A stretch of 64,000 bases of DNA, taken from positions 101,339 through 165,338 of the forward strand of contig DASVCN010000019.1 of NCBI GenBank assembly GCA_036381595.1, given 5' to 3'. Of the stretch, positions 19,514-28,072 are shown one piece after another. Source of the DNA: Trueperaceae bacterium (lineage in GTDB: Bacteria > Deinococcota > Deinococci > Deinococcales > Trueperaceae). The translations under genes and the position numbers were made by a program. The notes under the pieces were generated by a model, which made no database searches, was not told the DNA's origin, and worked only from the letters and a program-made list of their open reading frames with translations. Each line of letters starts with the position of its first letter. Position 1 is the stretch's first letter.

Positions 19514-20020
19514 GTGAACGAAGCAGAGTTCGCCCTCCTCGCCGAGCGCTCGGCCCCACCCGGCTATGACGAGCTGCTGCGGATGAGCAGGAGTCTGTTC
19601 GTGGGCGAGAGGGACTTCATCGCCAACTCCGCGAACCTGAGCGCGCTCCTCTACCAGTTCCTGCCCGACATCAACTGGTGCGGCTTCTACCTCCTGCGCG
19701 GTCGCGAGCTGGTGCTCGGGCCGTTCCAGGGGAAGGTCGCGTGCGTGCGGATCGCGGTGGGCAAGGGGGTCTGCGGCACGAGCGCCGCGCAGCGCCGGAC
19801 CCTGATCGTGCCCGACGTCGAGGCGTTCCCGGGGCACATCGCTTGCGACGCCGTCTCGCGCTCGGAGATAGTCGTCCCGATGCTCGCCGGCGACCGCCTC
19901 CTGGGAGTGCTCGACATCGACAGCCCGAACAGAAGCCGGTTCGGTGTAGAAGACGGGGAAGGCCTCGAACGAATCGTCGAGGCGCTCCTCGTCGCTTCGG
20001 ATCCACCGCACCTAGGCTGA
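19514..20020 (+). CDS. msrC: Free methionine-(R)-sulfoxide reductase (GAF type)
   Basis: GAF-domain enzyme that reduces free Met-(R)-sulfoxide with thioredoxin. The 168-residue protein has the family cysteines in context: INWCGFYLL (about C55), ACVRIAVGKGVCG (two Cys) and HIACDAVSRSE. The closing GVLDIDSP matches the YebR/MsrC family. GTG 19514 is preceded by TAACGT (19502-19507) with a 6-nt gap, so it is probably leaderless. It fits the oxidative-damage theme of neighbouring dinB. Confidence 0.92.
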   Translation: MNEAEFALLAERSAPPGYDELLRMSRSLFVGERDFIANSANLSALLYQFLPDINWCGFYLLRGRELVLGPFQGKVACVRIAVGKGVCGTSAAQRRTLIVPDVEAFPGHIACDAVSRSEIVVPMLAGDRLLGVLDIDSPNRSRFGVEDGEGLERIVEALLVASDPPHLG

Positions 20021-20085
20021 ACTCTCGGGCAGCGGACGCAACCCGAAGTAGATCGCTGGCGGAGGGGGCCGGCGATAATGGGACG

Positions 20086-21201
20086 ATGCGCCGCATCCTG
20101 CACATCGATGCCGATGCCTTCTTCGCCGCCATCGAGCAGCGCGACGACCCCAAGTTGCGTAGGCGACCGGTCGCCGTGGGCGCCGAGAGCGCACGAGGCG
20201 TGGTACTCACCGCGAGTTACGAGGCCCGGAAGTTCGGCGTGGGTTCGGCGATGCCGTCGCGGATGGCTCGCGAGCGCTGTCCAGAACTGGTCTTCGTGCC
20301 GCCCCGTTTCGACGCGTACCGGGAGGCCGGCGAAGCGATCCGCGAGATATTCGGGCGTTACACCGAGCTCGTCGAACCGGTGAGCATCGACGAGGCCTAC
20401 CTGGACGTGAGCGATCCGAAGATCGGACCCCCGAGTGGGACGTTGATAGCTCGCCGGATCAAGGCCGACATCGTACGCGAGACGAGGCTGACCGTGAGCG
20501 CTGGAGTGAGCTACTGCAAGTTCCTCGCCAAGCTGGCCTCCGGCTGGCAGAAACCGGACGGCTTAACAGTGCTGACGCCCGACGATGCCGAGAGGGTGCT
20601 GGCGCGACTGCCGGTAGAGCGGATCCACGGCGTGGGTCCACGGACCAGCCAGAAGATGCATGAACTCGGGATCCACGACGGCAGCGACCTGCGTAAGCAG
20701 AGCGAGGAGTTCCTTCTCGAGAAGTTCGGCAAGGTGGGCGCCCACTACTACCGTCTGGCGCGCGGCATGGACGACCGGCCGGTCGATCCCAACTCGGTGC
20801 GCAAGAGCGTATCCAGCGAGGAGACATTCGAACTCGACATCGCAACGCTCACGGAGCTCGCCGAGGAGCTCCCACCGTTGGCTCAGGGGGTGGCGCGGCG
20901 CCTGGAGCGAGCCGGCCTGATGGGGCGCGGCGTCGTTCTCAAGGTGAAGTACTCGGACCACAGCGTCGTGACCCGACAGCTGCTGCTGCCGCTGCCCGTC
21001 AGATCAGCCGGGCAGATCCTCGAGGTCGCCCATCACATCCTCTTCGAGAAGTTGGAGTTGGAACAGCCGGTGCGCCTGCTGGGCGTGGGGGTCTACGAAC
21101 TGCAGGAGGGGGAGCTGCTGCAGCCACCGCTCTTCCCTGAGTGGAGCGACTGGGCGCTGGGTCGCGGCGTTGCGTCTGGCCGCCGGGGCGCTGGCCGCTA
21201 G
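20086..21201 (+). CDS. dinB: DNA polymerase IV
   Basis: Y-family translesion polymerase, 371 residues. Catalytic carboxylates are in HIDADAFFA (residues 6-14) and SIDEAYLD (about 102-109). The helix-hairpin-helix thumb (IHGVGPRTSQKMHELG) and little-finger domain follow. The C-terminus ends without an obvious beta-clamp motif. GATAAT (20074-20079) ends 6 nt before ATG 20086. No LexA-like operator was recognised. The 3' end overlaps the convergent DedA-type gene by 4 bp. Confidence 0.95.
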   Translation: MRRILHIDADAFFAAIEQRDDPKLRRRPVAVGAESARGVVLTASYEARKFGVGSAMPSRMARERCPELVFVPPRFDAYREAGEAIREIFGRYTELVEPVSIDEAYLDVSDPKIGPPSGTLIARRIKADIVRETRLTVSAGVSYCKFLAKLASGWQKPDGLTVLTPDDAERVLARLPVERIHGVGPRTSQKMHELGIHDGSDLRKQSEEFLLEKFGKVGAHYYRLARGMDDRPVDPNSVRKSVSSEETFELDIATLTELAEELPPLAQGVARRLERAGLMGRGVVLKVKYSDHSVVTRQLLLPLPVRSAGQILEVAHHILFEKLELEQPVRLLGVGVYELQEGELLQPPLFPEWSDWALGRGVASGRRGAGR

Positions 21202-21908
21202 TGAGCCCGACGTCGCCGCTGGTCGTAGACAACCCACAAGACGAAGGCGAAGAGGCTCACGACCGAGATCCATATGAGAGCGGACTTGAGCCGGTCGATG
21301 TCCTCGCCCAGGAACGCGACCAGGGCGGTCAGGGGCAGTATGCCGAGGCTGGTTGCCAGGGCGAAGCGGAAGAAGTTCATCCTGAGCAGTCCGGCGGCGA
21401 AGCTCACGGCGTCGTTCGACAGGACGGGCGAGATCCGGGCCGCGATTATCCCCCACATCCCGTAACGTTCGACGTACGAACCGATCCTCTTCTCGGCCTC
21501 ACGCCCGATGAGTCTGGCAACGGTGACTGGTCCCAGGGCGCGGCCGATGAAGTACGCCATGACCGCCGCCAGCAGCAGGCCGGCCCAGGCTAGCAGGAAA
21601 CCCCAGAGCGGGCCGTAGGCGAGCACCGCCACCACCAGCAGCAGGAGCGAGGGGATGAACGCCAGCAGCGTTTGCGCCAGCATCATCACGAAGATGAGCA
21701 ATGGCCCCCAGAAACCGAACCCCTGCACCCAGTCGCGAAGCCGCTCGCTCTCGCCCGAACTGATGAGGCGATAGGCCCGATCCACGAACTCCCGGTAACC
21801 GGGGGCGACGAAGTAGAGGCCCACCAGAACAGCGAGCAGGCCGATGGGGACGAGCCAGGTCCATCTGCTCCTGGCCCGTCCCCCGTTCGACCCCACGTCG
21901 TCGCTCAC
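21198..21908 (-). CDS. VTT/DedA-family (TVP38/TMEM64) membrane protein
   Basis: 236-residue polytopic membrane protein. An N-terminal anchor is followed by the SNARE-associated/VTT core, with the FIPSLLLLVVAVLAYGPLWG and the ERYGMWGIIAARISPVLSNDAVSFAAGLLRM blocks typical of TVP38/TMEM64. DedA-superfamily proteins are linked to lipid scrambling/flipping and membrane homeostasis. GTG 21908 has minus-strand TACGCT (21916-21921) 7 nt upstream. Confidence 0.88.
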   Translation of the reverse strand: MSDDVGSNGGRARSRWTWLVPIGLLAVLVGLYFVAPGYREFVDRAYRLISSGESERLRDWVQGFGFWGPLLIFVMMLAQTLLAFIPSLLLLVVAVLAYGPLWGFLLAWAGLLLAAVMAYFIGRALGPVTVARLIGREAEKRIGSYVERYGMWGIIAARISPVLSNDAVSFAAGLLRMNFFRFALATSLGILPLTALVAFLGEDIDRLKSALIWISVVSLFAFVLWVVYDQRRRRAH

Positions 21909-21990
21909 CTAAGCAAGCGTACGCGAAACGAGCGATCCTTCCGAGAGCCAACCTACTGAGCGAAGTCGTGACGGGCGGGATACTCCGGGG

Positions 21991-22365
21991 ATGAGCATCA
22001 CCATGGGCAAGAGACGCTGGGCGATCGCCGAGGGGTACATCCCCGGCTGGAGCAACGGGCCCGAGCCGGCCTTCACCAGCCACGAGACCGTGTGCCTGCT
22101 CAACACCTCGAGCGAGGAGGCCAGAGTGGAGTTGACGGTCTACTTCACCGACCGCGAACCGGCCGGGCCTTACGTGTTGACGCTGGCACCGCGGCGAACG
22201 GTCCACCTGCGCTTCAACGAGCTGGACGACCCCGAAACGATCCCCCGCGAAACGCCCTTCGCCAGCGTGATCGAGTCGACCGTGCCGATAGTGGTACAGC
22301 ACACCCGCCTCGACTCTCGTCAGGCCGAGAACGCACTGCTCAGCACTATCGCCTACAGCGAGTAG
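21991..22365 (+). CDS. Sensory-rhodopsin-transducer (ASRT) family protein
   Basis: 124-residue soluble beta-sandwich protein. It closely matches the Anabaena sensory rhodopsin transducer family: RWAIAEGYIPG near the start, GPEPAFTSHETVCLLN, PIVVQHTRLDSRQAENALL and a final STIAYSE. In cyanobacteria ASRT forms a tetramer that binds the cytoplasmic face of Anabaena sensory rhodopsin and may bind DNA. No rhodopsin or carotenoid/retinal gene is in this window, so a rhodopsin-independent role, such as sugar or DNA binding, is likely. Confidence 0.93.
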   Translation: MSITMGKRRWAIAEGYIPGWSNGPEPAFTSHETVCLLNTSSEEARVELTVYFTDREPAGPYVLTLAPRRTVHLRFNELDDPETIPRETPFASVIESTVPIVVQHTRLDSRQAENALLSTIAYSE

Positions 22366-22418
22366 TCGCGGGCAGGAGGAGTGGGTAACGGCGACGGAGC
22401 GTTTCGCCGGCTACCACT

Positions 22419-22862
22419 TCACGCCGTGTAGCCGGCGGCCGGATCGCTGCGGACCTCGCGTGATCGCCAGAGCCCGATCAGCAGCAGCGCCACCAGGGTG
22501 AAGGCGGTGAGGGAGAGCAGCGGGATGGTTATGAAGCCCAGCCAGTTGATGTACTCGACGCTGCACGGCACCCCCTGCCGGCAGACCGCTGGCGCCCCGA
22601 ACCCCGGAACCTTCTGCTCCAGGTAGTGGAAGAGGGCTATCCCCATGCCCAGCAGATTGACGGGCAACAAGTAGACCACGAGATCGGTGTCCCTGCGGTA
22701 GGCGCCTATGCCCAGCACGATCGTCTGCGGGTACATGAGTATCCTCTGATACCAGCAGAGGGTGCAGGGGACGAACCCCGCCACCTCGCTGAAGTAGAGG
22801 CTGCCTCCGGTGGCGACCAGCGTCACCAGCCAGGCAAGGTAGAGGCCGATCTCGCGGATCAC
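22419..22862 (-). CDS. DsbB/BdbC-family thiol oxidoreductase
   Basis: Inner-membrane quinone-linked oxidase that reoxidises DsbA. It is 147 residues with four transmembrane helices. The first periplasmic pair is C33-x2-C36 (CTLCW) and the second C94/C100 (CRQGVPC), as in BdbC/DsbB. GTG 22862 directly abuts the dsbA stop codon, so the two are translated together. It is the last gene of a nine-gene minus-strand array. Confidence 0.93.
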   Translation of the reverse strand: MIREIGLYLAWLVTLVATGGSLYFSEVAGFVPCTLCWYQRILMYPQTIVLGIGAYRRDTDLVVYLLPVNLLGMGIALFHYLEQKVPGFGAPAVCRQGVPCSVEYINWLGFITIPLLSLTAFTLVALLLIGLWRSREVRSDPAAGYTA

Positions 22863-23537
22863 CTACTGTGACTGCTCCGGAGCCGCCTCTGCCACCGCAC
22901 GTTCGATGGCGGCATAACTCCAGTCGGCGAGCTTCTCACCGTCGACGAAGACGGTGGGGGTACCGGTTGCACCGGAGGCTTGCGCCGTCTGCCGGTCCTG
23001 TGCGACCTCGTCCTCGTAGCGTTCCTCCTCGAGGCACTCCTCGAGTTCATCGACGTCTATGTCGGGAACGTATTCGCCGGCCAGCTGCACGAGACGTTCA
23101 GGCGTCGCCCACTGCTGGCTCTCCGGCCCCTGAGCGCGGAACAGTATCGTCTTGTAGTCCCAGAAGAGCTCCTCGCTCTGGTTGTAGACGCACTCGCCGG
23201 CGATCGCCGCGGTCGTCGAGTCGGGTCCCAGGAACGGGAAGTTGATGAACACCAGGTTGGCGCGGCCAGTTTCGATCAACTCCTCCTCGATCTGCGGCAC
23301 CACCGTCTGCTCGAAGCGCTGGCACACCGGGCACTTGAAATCCTCGAAGCTGACGATGGTGACCGGAGCGTCAGGGTCACCGAGAAGCGGCTGTTCGGAG
23401 ATGCGGAAGTCCGCGCTGCCGGCGGGTGCCGAATCGTCGCCGCCGGGCCCTAACTGGCTGAAGATGATGTAACCGAGGATGAGAACAGCCAGTATGACGA
23501 GGGTGATGGTGGTGAGGTTTCGGGAATCGAGCTTCAT
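22863..23537 (-). CDS. DsbA/BdbD-family thioredoxin-fold oxidoreductase
   Basis: Membrane-anchored (helix about 8-28) extracytoplasmic disulfide oxidoreductase, 224 residues. Redox motif C69-P-V-C72; cis-Pro region ATGTPTVFV. This DsbA_5/BdbD type works with the adjacent BdbC-like DsbB. The start, ATG 23537, overlaps the previous gene's stop (ATGA). Its position in a copper-protein locus suggests a role in preparing cysteines of a metal centre such as CuA. Confidence 0.93.
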   Translation of the reverse strand: MKLDSRNLTTITLVILAVLILGYIIFSQLGPGGDDSAPAGSADFRISEQPLLGDPDAPVTIVSFEDFKCPVCQRFEQTVVPQIEEELIETGRANLVFINFPFLGPDSTTAAIAGECVYNQSEELFWDYKTILFRAQGPESQQWATPERLVQLAGEYVPDIDVDELEECLEEERYEDEVAQDRQTAQASGATGTPTVFVDGEKLADWSYAAIERAVAEAAPEQSQ

Positions 23538-24088
23538 TCTCTCTCCTTCGGAGCGGCCCCTTCGGTGGGCCCGGACCGCAGAACCAGCAGGGTGACGACC
23601 AGTCCGGCAACGAGTGGCACGCCGATCAGCCACACGAGCCACGTGGTGAGACTACCGCCTACGGCAGTCGGGGGGAAGACGAACTCGATGGGCTCGACCG
23701 GTTCAGCGGTGCCGACCGGAAGCTCGACCGTAGTGACGGCCTCCTCCTGCCGGAACGTCTGGTCGCGCATGGTGAGCAGGTAGGTTCCCGCCTCGGGCAA
23801 CCGCACTCTTGCCCGGTAGTTGCCGGCCGGCTCCACCTCCTCGAAACGGACGCTCGAGACAAGTTCACCGGCTCGCTGGAACTCGGCGAGGACGAAGGCA
23901 TCTTCGATCGGGATGGACGACGGGTCCACCAGCTCGAGCCGCAAGGCGAACTCCGAGTCCGGACGGGGTGGATTCGGCTGGGGTGTGACCGTACCGAAGA
24001 CGATGGTGGCGTGGGCCGCAGCCCCGCCAGTCAGCAACAGGGGCAAAGTCAGCAGCAGCGTGCGGAGGGTGAGCAGGGGCCTCGACAT
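23534..24088 (-). CDS. YtkA/FixH-like exported protein with C-terminal anchor
   Basis: 184 residues: signal peptide (to about AAAHA, residue 26), an Ig-like beta-sandwich with the LRLELVDPSSIPIEDAFVLAEF and YRARVRLPEAGTYLLTM strands seen in YtkA/FixH and CopC relatives, and a C-terminal transmembrane helix (about 150-172). Such domains recur in copper-handling loci of heme-copper oxidases. Start ATG 24088 is chosen for the signal peptide; the open frame upstream is a shadow. It is translationally coupled to dsbA. Confidence 0.72.
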   Translation of the reverse strand: MSRPLLTLRTLLLTLPLLLTGGAAAHATIVFGTVTPQPNPPRPDSEFALRLELVDPSSIPIEDAFVLAEFQRAGELVSSVRFEEVEPAGNYRARVRLPEAGTYLLTMRDQTFRQEEAVTTVELPVGTAEPVEPIEFVFPPTAVGGSLTTWLVWLIGVPLVAGLVVTLLVLRSGPTEGAAPKERE

Positions 24089-24183
24089 GGTCAGACGATC
24101 CGATCGGCCGGGCGCAGCCGGGCGGGAGACGCCGCAAGCCATCGTAACCGCTCGCGGCGCGAGCGCGGTCGCTCGGCCCCGTC

Positions 24184-25776
24184 TCACAGGCTCGGTCCCA
24201 GGATCGTCCCGCGCATCTCCATCGGCTGGGCGAGGAGCCACAGGCCCAGCGCGGCGAAGGCGAGGGTATAGAGGAGGATCGGCCACATGGCGACGACGCC
24301 ACGGCGACCGAAGTCGCGCAGGGCGATGCGCCCGGCGACGAAGAGGGCGAGAAGCGTGTAGGCGCTGGTTACGGCCGCGGTGATGGTGAACAGGTAGCGG
24401 GTGGGCACGAGTTGCGCCAGTCGCCAGTTCGGGTCGACGGGCAGGCCCCGGAAGGCGAAGAAGTGCTCGAATACCGGCACGATCGAGAGCGCCCCGGTGA
24501 GGAAGTGGAAGAGGTAGTGCGAGGCCCAGAAGCCGAAGGCGAGGACTGCGGGGACGTAGCCCCAGCGTTCGAGTGCGCGGACCGGCTCGGCGCGTCCACC
24601 GCCGGCTAGGTCGGCCAACAGCGCCGTCCCAGTCGTCACTGCGGCACCCACTGCTGCCACGATCAGGAAGAGCAGCGCGAGCAGTGTCTGCTCGCTCTCC
24701 ACGCTCAGCAGCCCGGCGATCCAGTTGGCGGCTCCGTGGAAGGGGGCGACCATCGCCGCGGCGTTGAGCAGGCCGAAGAATGCCAGCAGCACACCTACCA
24801 GCGACACGGCCAGGCCGCCCCGCCGCGTCAACGGCGCACGCGTCACCTCACGAGCGGGAGACCGGAGGGTGAGCGCCACGTTGTCGTAGGGACAGGCGCG
24901 CACGCAGTTGAAGCAGTTCGTGCAATCCATGTTCGACTGCACCGTCGGAGCGAAGAGATCTGTCTCGCACCCTGGGAAACGGCCCGAACCGTTGACATGA
25001 ACGACGTCGGCCAGCGGCACGAAAGCGAACTCGCCGCTCGCCTGAGCAGGATCGGCGTAGCTCTCCCTGCCGTGGAGGCACGGCTTGTGCTCGCACTGCC
25101 GGCACAGGTCGTGATCCACCGCGGTTATCTGGGCCGGTGACACCGACGAGAGAGCGAAGTTGAAGTTCCCGAGGGGACAGACCCAGCGGCAGAAGGTGCC
25201 GGCGGGGAAGAGCGTGTCGACCGCCAGGGCCGCACCGAAGTAGCCGAGCGCCAACCAGGCGGTGAGCCACGGACTGGCCCACAGGTCGAACGCCTCGTAC
25301 GAGTAGAAGAAGAGGAGAAGCAGCAGCAGGACGAGGTACTTGTTCTTGAGCACCCGCGGCCAGGCGAGTTTGCTAGGCAGGAGCCGCTCCAGGCGACGGG
25401 AGAAGCCGCGGGTGAGCATCAGCGGGCACGACGCGCAGAAGGCGTTCCCCACGAGCGCCAGAGCGATGACCACCAGTCCGCGGTAGTGGAGCCAGACGCT
25501 GGTGGTTGCGACGTTCCGGGGCGCCAGTTGCCGGCCGGTGAAGCCGTCGACGATGACGAAGAGCGCCAGCAGCAGCAACGGCACCTGGAAGACCAGTCGC
25601 GCGTAACGCCAGCGGATGAAGCGCCGCACTCCGGGGAGGCGCAGCAGGTCGAAGCCCCGCGGTTGATCGGTGATCGGCTTGTAGACCGGGAGTTCCGTGC
25701 CTACCGCTGGTGCCGCCGTTCGTCCTGGGGAGATCCTTCTGCCTATCAAACCGTCACCCATCCTTACCCGCGTCAC
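24184..25776 (-). CDS. Polyferredoxin membrane protein, NosR/NapH/CcoG-like
   Basis: 530-residue integral membrane iron-sulfur protein. After the first helices comes CASCPL (about 120), then GTFCRWVCPLGN, the C-x3-CP signature of NapH/NosR/CcoG. Next are CRQCEHKPC and a classical ferredoxin motif, CTNCFNCVRACP. The C-terminal 200 residues contain four or more further helices. The family passes electrons from quinol or maintains copper or iron sites (NosR for N2O reductase, CcoG for cbb3 oxidase copper). The start overlaps the copC-like stop by 4 bp. Target enzyme not identified. Confidence 0.82.
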   Translation of the reverse strand: MTRVRMGDGLIGRRISPGRTAAPAVGTELPVYKPITDQPRGFDLLRLPGVRRFIRWRYARLVFQVPLLLLALFVIVDGFTGRQLAPRNVATTSVWLHYRGLVVIALALVGNAFCASCPLMLTRGFSRRLERLLPSKLAWPRVLKNKYLVLLLLLLFFYSYEAFDLWASPWLTAWLALGYFGAALAVDTLFPAGTFCRWVCPLGNFNFALSSVSPAQITAVDHDLCRQCEHKPCLHGRESYADPAQASGEFAFVPLADVVHVNGSGRFPGCETDLFAPTVQSNMDCTNCFNCVRACPYDNVALTLRSPAREVTRAPLTRRGGLAVSLVGVLLAFFGLLNAAAMVAPFHGAANWIAGLLSVESEQTLLALLFLIVAAVGAAVTTGTALLADLAGGGRAEPVRALERWGYVPAVLAFGFWASHYLFHFLTGALSIVPVFEHFFAFRGLPVDPNWRLAQLVPTRYLFTITAAVTSAYTLLALFVAGRIALRDFGRRGVVAMWPILLYTLAFAALGLWLLAQPMEMRGTILGPSL

Positions 25777-26264
25777 TCATCGGGTGCCACGACGAAGGTA
25801 ACGAAACCCTGGACGATGTGGGTGTCGATAGAGAGCGCGCGCCAGGCGAGAACGTAGACTCCGGGTTCGAGCGGCTCTTCCCAGGTGATGGTGATCGAGT
25901 CGCTGCGACGCTCGCCCGTCGAGATCGTCGTCTCCACGCGCGCTTCAGCGGATCGCAATTCACTCCCGCCTTCGGTAAGCAAGACAGCGGCCAGGCCGCT
26001 GAGCCTCTGCCACTCCCGTTCGCTGGGCTCTCCCGGCGGAGCTTCCTCCGCCAACCTGTAGAGCTCGAACCTGCTGAAGGTCACCTCGACGGGCTCGCTG
26101 AACCGGAGGGAGGCTTCCGTGGTCGCCGATCGGACCACGGTGCGGTCGGCCGGCTCTGCCGCGAGCAGGTCTGCGTGAGCCGCAGCCAGCGGCAGGAGCA
26201 GTAGCACGGTCAAGGCGATGAGCGGCCGGGGCCATCGGAAGCCGTGTTCACCGAGGCGCATCAC
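25773..26264 (-). CDS. CopC-domain copper-binding protein
   Basis: Exported 163-residue CopC/PcoC-type beta-barrel. The signal peptide ends at about LAAAHADLLAAEPAD, where the His after the cleavage site (AHA) is the N-terminal Cu(II) ligand typical of CopC. The late motif LAWRALSIDTHIVQGFVTFVV is diagnostic (DTH-x2-QG). It lies in an operon two genes before CopD, its usual membrane partner. Both flanking junctions are 4-bp overlaps. Confidence 0.9.
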   Translation of the reverse strand: MMRLGEHGFRWPRPLIALTVLLLLPLAAAHADLLAAEPADRTVVRSATTEASLRFSEPVEVTFSRFELYRLAEEAPPGEPSEREWQRLSGLAAVLLTEGGSELRSAEARVETTISTGERRSDSITITWEEPLEPGVYVLAWRALSIDTHIVQGFVTFVVAPDE

Positions 26265-26692
26265 GGGAACCTGAGTTCGTCCAACGGCCGCACCTCATGC
26301 AGTTCGAAGGTGAGGTCGACCTCGGCGGTGCCGATGAAACCGCTGAGCCGAAGAGTGTAGACGCCCGGTTGGGTGAGCACGAAGTCGTCCGTGTACGAGC
26401 CCGGTTGACCGTGCCGGGGACGCAGTTCCAGCTCGAGAGTCGCTTGTCCGTCAGGTCCGATCAGTTGGGCCGAGAGACTGTTCTGCAGGTTCTCGACAGG
26501 CTCGCCTTCGCCGGATCTCCTTACCGTCAGGCTGAGCCCGTTGCGCTCGTCGGTGAACGGCGGCTCGGTGGAGAAGCCGACGATGACGTCGTACTCCTCG
26601 CCGGGAGCGCCGATCGTCTGGGTTTCGTGAGCGAGCGCCTGCGAAGCGAAGAGCAGGAGCGCGAGCGCTATGAGGATAGTATGTGCTTTCAA
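26261..26692 (-). CDS. Small exported beta-sandwich protein
   Basis: 143 residues with a signal peptide cleaved at about ALAHE (residue 22). As in CopC, a His follows the cleavage site (AHET). The rest is a predicted all-beta domain with a final PGVYTLRLSGFIGTAEVDLTFE strand pair. I do not recognise a named family. Coupled by ATGA overlaps to CopD upstream and CopC downstream, so a copper-related periplasmic role is inferred. Confidence 0.7.
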   Translation of the reverse strand: MKAHTILIALALLLFASQALAHETQTIGAPGEEYDVIVGFSTEPPFTDERNGLSLTVRRSGEGEPVENLQNSLSAQLIGPDGQATLELELRPRHGQPGSYTDDFVLTQPGVYTLRLSGFIGTAEVDLTFELHEVRPLDELRFP

Positions 26693-27597
26693 TTCGTTCC
26701 CCTATCTGGCAAGAAGTTGCGGAGGCTTTCCAACGGATCCGGGGGGACCCCGGGTTCGTGAGGCAAGGCGCTGGTTGTGAGCAGCCCGGTGACGGCTAGT
26801 ACGGCGAGCAGCAGCATGGCCTCAGCTCTGAAGAGACGCCGGAAGCTGGGTCCAGCTTGCCCGCGCCTGATCCTGGGCAGGAACCACCAGCGGTTGACGG
26901 CGGCGACTGCGACTATCAGGAGTACCAGGAGGTTCTTGACGCTCAGCACGCGACCGTACGGGCTCGAGGCCAATATCTGCGGCGAGGAGACGTGCAGCAG
27001 CGCGGTGTAGAGGCCGGTCGCGAACAGCACCATCACAGCGGTCGCACCGATGCTAGAAACCCTGTTCAGGGCAACGACCTGCGGAGTGCCGGGGCGTTCC
27101 CAGAACGGCATCCAGGCTGCGTACAGCACGGCGCCCGCCCAGCCTGCCGCGGCAGCGAAGTGCAGGAGGTCGGCGACCAGTGGGAGGGTTCCGGCCACGG
27201 CCACCGCGTGACTGGTCCAGCTGAAAGTGGCGAGCAGTAGCAGGGCCGAAACGGTGAAGAACGACCGTCCTGCCGTTCGGCCGAACGGCAGTAAGGTCGC
27301 TGCGATCAGCAGGGCGATAGCCACGAACCTGGCGAGGGTGGCTACGCCGTGGCGGGTCGCCACCAGGTATTCGGTCCCTAGGGACGGATCGAAACGGCCC
27401 AGCAGGTTCGAGATGGTCACGACGATCTGCAGTGGGCTCGCGACGAGGACGAGGGCGCAGCCGACTACGAGACCGGTGCGGAGCCGGCCCGATACTTCTG
27501 GTCGTAGCGACTCCGGGGCCACGAACCACCTGAACACTCCGGCGCCGATGGCGACGACGGTGCCTATGTAGAGGAGTGCCTTCAGGAAGGTGTCCAT
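26689..27597 (-). CDS. CopD-family copper-transport membrane protein
   Basis: 302-residue polytopic protein with eight predicted helices and the CopD/PcoD core: TRHGVATLARFVAI, FSWTSHAVAVAG, LLHFAAAAGWAGAVLYAAWM. Conserved His in helix positions (SH, LLH) could be copper ligands. CopD is thought to move copper across the inner membrane with CopC. ATG 27597 has GAAGG 7 nt upstream. A 126-bp gap separates it from the previous gene. Confidence 0.88.
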   Translation of the reverse strand: MDTFLKALLYIGTVVAIGAGVFRWFVAPESLRPEVSGRLRTGLVVGCALVLVASPLQIVVTISNLLGRFDPSLGTEYLVATRHGVATLARFVAIALLIAATLLPFGRTAGRSFFTVSALLLLATFSWTSHAVAVAGTLPLVADLLHFAAAAGWAGAVLYAAWMPFWERPGTPQVVALNRVSSIGATAVMVLFATGLYTALLHVSSPQILASSPYGRVLSVKNLLVLLIVAVAAVNRWWFLPRIRRGQAGPSFRRLFRAEAMLLLAVLAVTGLLTTSALPHEPGVPPDPLESLRNFLPDRGTN

Positions 27598-27723
27598 GGT
27601 GTGGCCTTCGGGCGCTAGGCGGGTAGATTCCTTGGATCGGTGGACGTTACCGTATCGTCCCTGTGGGGCCGGTCGACGGCTCGCGGGGCGATCCGGGTTC
27701 AGGGTCGTGGGCCGTTCTGCTGT

Positions 27724-28050
27724 TCAGCTGGGCGAAGGCGGTGCCCTGATGCCACGAGCGGCGTGCAGCACGCTTTCGTCGTGTGCCGCTAGGGGCCGGG
27801 CGATCGACTTCGTTGGTGCTGTGAAGGTTGCCTCGACGGCTACCAGGGCAGCGGTTATCGCACCCGCCATCACGCCGGTCAACTGGTGGACATGGGCAGG
27901 TTGATCGTCCGGATGCCAGTGACCGAACTCCAGTCCGGCCGCCACCCAGGGGGCAGCGAGGAGACCGGAGGTCAGCACCATGACGAGGTAGACGAGCGCT
28001 CCGGCCTGCCAGGCCCGCGAGCCGCTCAGGACGTTCAACCGCACCGTCAA
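27724..28050 (-). CDS. Two-helix membrane protein with His-rich loop
   Basis: 108 residues, two hydrophobic helices (about 15-37 and 55-75). The loop between them carries HWHPDDQPAHVHQ, four His and two Asp in 13 residues, a good candidate metal site on one face of the membrane. The C-terminal tail is unremarkable. No family is recognised. It sits 22 nt after the lipoprotein gene in the copper/thiol locus. Confidence 0.62.
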   Translation of the reverse strand: MTVRLNVLSGSRAWQAGALVYLVMVLTSGLLAAPWVAAGLEFGHWHPDDQPAHVHQLTGVMAGAITAALVAVEATFTAPTKSIARPLAAHDESVLHAARGIRAPPSPS

Positions 28051-28072
28051 CCCCTCGCCCGGTTCGATGAGT

